From an uncultured Clostridium sp. (GTDB lineage Bacteria; Bacillota; Clostridia; TANB77; CAG-508), in the NCBI GenBank assembly GCA_947368535.1, contig CANBHY010000005.1, positions 1-64,000 on the forward strand: DNA of 64,000 nucleotides, written 5' to 3'. The notes under the pieces are model-generated. The model ran no database searches. It was not told the DNA's origin and worked only from the letters and a program-made list of their open reading frames with translations. Shown here piece by piece: positions 61,550 to 64,000 of this stretch (positions within the stretch are counted from its first letter, which is position 1; each line of letters opens with the position of its first letter). A program made the position numbers and the translations under genes.

Positions 61550-63337
61550 TTACATATTTTTTATTTTATCTGCTAAATCCTTAGTAATTCCTTTTATTTT
61601 TGTTAGTTCCTCAATGCTTGCTGATTTTATTTTTTCTATTGTTCCAAATTCTTTTAAAAGTGTTTCTCTTTTAGCTTTTCCTATTCCTTCGATATCATCT
61701 AATTCTGATTTTGTCATTGCTTGTTCTCTTAATTTTCTGTGATATTCTACCGCTGTGTTGTGCACTTCATTTTGTAAATTGGTTATAAAGAAAAATAAAT
61801 TTTCTGAAATTTCATATTCTTTTTTGTTTTCATTTACTAGTGCCCTAGTTGAGTGTTTATCATCTTTTACCATTCCATATACAGGGATTATTTTATCTAG
61901 TTCATATACTTTTAAAGCTTTTTTTATTGCTTTTATTTGAGTTATTCCACCATCTGCTAATATTAAATCTGGTAATGTCCCAAATCCGCCTTTTGGATTT
62001 TCTATTGAATGTTTTATTCTTCTTGTTACTACTTCTTCTGTACATCTTGGATCATCTTGGCCAAATACTGTTTTTATTCTAAATCTTCTTGTCATATTTC
62101 TTTTTATGACTCCGTCTATTGCTACGCACATGCCTGCTACTATATGTGTTCCTGAAATATTTGATATATCAAAAGTTTCTATTTTATGTGGTAGCTTTTC
62201 TAAGTTTAATATTTCTTTTAATTCATTTAATATTTCAAATTTGTCTTTTGATTTGTTTTCTAGAGTTATCTTAGCATTATTTTCTGCCATTTCAACAAAT
62301 CTAAGTTTTTCTCCTTTTTGTGGGGCTTTAATTTCTACTTTTCTTTTTGCAGAATTTGAAAGCCACTCTTCTAATAGTTCTTTATCTTCAATTTCTTCTT
62401 GTATCATTATTTTATTTGGTAATTCTAATTTTCCAATATAATATTGTTTTATAAAACCTGATATTATTTCTTTTTGTTCCATATCTTTTAAATCGTCATA
62501 GAAATAATGCTCTCTGTCTATCATTTTACTTCCACGTACAAAGAAGATTTCTATACATACAGATAACTCGTTTTTATATATTCCTATTACATCTATGTTA
62601 TTTTCTGATATATTTGAAACTTTTTGTTTTGCTGATATTCTTTCTATTGCAGATATTCTGTCTCTTAAGTTTGCTGCTTTCTCAAAATCTAACTTTTCTG
62701 ATGCTTGTTTCATCTCTTCTTCTAATTCTTTTATTATCTTAGATGTTTTTCCTTCTAATAGCATTATAATTTGGTTTATCTGAACCATGTATTCATCTCT
62801 TGAAACATATCGCATACATGGCGCTAAACATTTTTTTATGTGATAATTTAAGCATGCTCTGTCATTTGATTTAAATGTTTTACATTGCCTTATTTGAAAT
62901 TTTTCTTTTATAAAATTTAGCATCTCTCGTGCTGCTCCCGGATTTGCATACGGTCCAAAATATTTAGCTCCATCGTTTTGAATTTTTCTTGTTATGAATA
63001 TACTTGGATATTCTTCTTTCATCCCGATTCTTATATATGGATATGTTTTATCATCTTTTAGTAATACATTAAATTTTGGTCTGTTTTCTTTTATTAAATT
63101 ACATTCTAATATTAATGCCTCTGCTTCATTATCACATACTATATATTCAAAATGATCAATTAATGAAACCATATTTTTTATTCTTTGAGTTTTATTTGTT
63201 TTTCTAAAATATTGAGTTACTCTATTTTTTAAAGATATTGCTTTTCCTACATATATAATTTCATCATTTTTATTTCGCATTATATAAACGCCTGGTCTAT
63301 GTGGCAATTTTTTTATTTCAGCTTCTATATCAAACAT
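61550..63337 (-). CDS. uvrC: Excinuclease ABC subunit C
   Basis: UvrC makes both cuts in nucleotide excision repair. The 595-aa product has the N-terminal GIY-YIG nuclease (GVYIMRNKNDEIIYVGKA, VTQYFRKT), the UVR domain (residues about 200-235), the C-terminal RNase H-like nuclease (FDISNISGTHIVAGMCVAID, LILADGGITQI) and two helix-hairpin-helix motifs (LDDIEGIGKAKRETLL, LTKIKGITKDLADKI). The ATG at 63337 is behind TGAGGATTAAA; an in-frame GTG at 63349 is inside that site. It follows hpt by one base. Confidence 0.97.
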   Translation of the reverse strand: MFDIEAEIKKLPHRPGVYIMRNKNDEIIYVGKAISLKNRVTQYFRKTNKTQRIKNMVSLIDHFEYIVCDNEAEALILECNLIKENRPKFNVLLKDDKTYPYIRIGMKEEYPSIFITRKIQNDGAKYFGPYANPGAAREMLNFIKEKFQIRQCKTFKSNDRACLNYHIKKCLAPCMRYVSRDEYMVQINQIIMLLEGKTSKIIKELEEEMKQASEKLDFEKAANLRDRISAIERISAKQKVSNISENNIDVIGIYKNELSVCIEIFFVRGSKMIDREHYFYDDLKDMEQKEIISGFIKQYYIGKLELPNKIMIQEEIEDKELLEEWLSNSAKRKVEIKAPQKGEKLRFVEMAENNAKITLENKSKDKFEILNELKEILNLEKLPHKIETFDISNISGTHIVAGMCVAIDGVIKRNMTRRFRIKTVFGQDDPRCTEEVVTRRIKHSIENPKGGFGTLPDLILADGGITQIKAIKKALKVYELDKIIPVYGMVKDDKHSTRALVNENKKEYEISENLFFFITNLQNEVHNTAVEYHRKLREQAMTKSELDDIEGIGKAKRETLLKEFGTIEKIKSASIEELTKIKGITKDLADKIKNM

Positions 63338-63338
63338 T

Positions 63339-63857
63339 TTAATCCTCACTATATGCTATATATGGTAAATTTCTATAATATTCTTCATAATCTAATCCAT
63401 ATCCTAACACAAATTTATTTGGAATTTCAAATCCAACATAATCTGCTTCTACTTCTACTTTTCTTCTATCTTTTTTATCTAACAATGTACATACTTTTAA
63501 TGTTTCTGGATTTTTTGATAACAAATATTTTTTTAAATTTAGCATTGTAAACCCACTATCGATTATATCTTCTACTATTATTACATTTTTTCCTTCTATA
63601 TTTACATCTAAGTCTTTTTTTATTTTTAATTCTCCTGTTGTTTCTTTCATATTTCCATAACTTGATACTTGCATAAATTCCATTATTAAATTATTACTGT
63701 CTATATATTTTGTTAAATCTGTTGCAAAATATACAGCTCCTCTTAATATACAAATTATTACTATTTCTTTATTTTTATATTCTTCTGTTATTTGTTTTCC
63801 TATTTCTTTTATTCTTTTTTGTAATTCCTCACTACTAATTAAAGTTTTTATTTTCAT
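63339..63857 (-). CDS. hpt: Hypoxanthine phosphoribosyltransferase
   Basis: Purine salvage: hypoxanthine (and guanine) plus PRPP to IMP or GMP. The 172-aa product has the PRPP motif VIIVEDIIDSGFTM, the N-terminal MKIKTLISSEELQKRIKEIG and the loop IVIICILRGAVYFATDL. The start at 63857 follows AAGGAGATAAAA. Its stop is one base from the uvrC start. Confidence 0.96.
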   Translation of the reverse strand: MKIKTLISSEELQKRIKEIGKQITEEYKNKEIVIICILRGAVYFATDLTKYIDSNNLIMEFMQVSSYGNMKETTGELKIKKDLDVNIEGKNVIIVEDIIDSGFTMLNLKKYLLSKNPETLKVCTLLDKKDRRKVEVEADYVGFEIPNKFVLGYGLDYEEYYRNLPYIAYSED

Positions 63858-63889
63858 TTTTATCTCCTTATTTATACTTATATAATAAA

Positions 63890-63929
63890 AGCAAACTAAA
63901 ATCACTATTTTTAGTAATTCAAGTTTGCT
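63890..63929 (-). terminator. Terminator of the partial gene at the right edge
   Basis: Arms built around AGCAAACT / AGTTTGCT with an internal bulge, followed by T-rich sequence on the minus strand, between the edge gene and hpt. Confidence 0.65.
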
Positions 63930-63955
63930 TGTTTTTATTTATTTAATATAGCTTA

Positions 63956-64000
63956 CTAAGCTAAATCTTCCCATTCTAAGTGATAATCAGCTGGAAAATC
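63956..64000 (-). CDS. C-terminal end of a gene running off the window
   Basis: The minus strand reads DFPADYHLEWEDLA followed by TAG at 63956-63958; the frame is open to the edge. Only 14 residues are visible, so no identity can be given. A terminator follows the stop, supporting a real gene end. Confidence 0.4.
   Translation of the reverse strand, partial: DFPADYHLEWEDLA

Noticed and set aside
4612..63550. Dozens of Leu/Phe-rich or Ser-rich open frames antisense to long genes
   Set aside because: They are the complement of AT-rich coding sequence, lack ribosome sites and match no family; the opposite strand carries a clear gene in each case.

Overview
The window is a stretch of a very AT-rich, spore-forming, anaerobic low-GC Gram-positive chromosome (Clostridia type). 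The evidence is spoIVB, spoVG, yqfC/yqfD and an alpha/beta SASP for sporulation, a three-gene electron-bifurcating-type [FeFe] hydrogenase for anaerobic hydrogen metabolism, an M15 carboxypeptidase and a PdaA-like deacetylase for Gram-positive wall or cortex work, AAAGGAG-type ribosome binding sites, and the Firmicute order yqfC-yqfD-...-ybeY-...-era-yqzL-recO. I see no rRNA, CRISPR array, insertion sequence or complete prophage.

Layout. 0-7 kb: half-size TauE/SafE pair, a small GC-richer orphan, an ECF sigma/anti-sigma pair with its own ECF-type promoter, rarA-ruvA, and a serpin. 7-14 kb: asnS, a tandem pair of unknown paralogues, and pheST behind a Phe T-box. 14-18 kb: membrane-anchored envelope proteins (coiled coil, DUF5050 propeller, FGE-sulfatase fold) and tRNA-Leu. 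18-24.5 kb: trmL, tmRNA, a SleB-like hydrolase, an operon of unknown proteins including a 907-residue one, and spoVG. 24.7-27.5 kb: murC and spoIVB. 27.6-40.7 kb: a Tad-like pilus/secretion operon (cpaB, two ParA-like proteins, cpaF, a double TadB/C protein, four MENA-type pilin-like proteins and two minor proteins). 40.8-43.1 kb: HAD phosphatase, SASP, broken HD hydrolase. 43.2-47.4 kb: hydCBA. 47.6-54.4 kb: hpf and the recO-yqzL-era-DUF3048-ybeY-unknown-yqfD-yqfC block. 54.5-64 kb: pdaA-like, vanY-like, orphan AgrC-like kinase, RluA-type synthase, receiver protein, rRNA methyltransferase, uvrC, hpt.

The most striking observation concerns CGG. Four ordinary low-GC genes (ECF sigma, cpaF, yqfD, recO) are each disrupted, and each is restored by a +1 shift at a zero-frame CGG triplet (two sites in yqfD, five in total). 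At every site one C sits directly before a glycine GGA/GGT codon that the family needs or tolerates. By eye I found no other in-frame CGG in the low-GC genes, while the seven visibly GC-richer genes use CGG in frame, apparently as ordinary arginine. The pattern suggests CGG is unassigned or read as a quadruplet/+1 shift signal in the native gene set, or else a very specific indel process or sequencing artefact. A second theme is the GC-richer genes themselves (1198, 8528, 9500, 19493, 42303, 59100, 60871), which sit between native operons, mostly as single genes with their own promoters, strong GGAGG sites and terminators.
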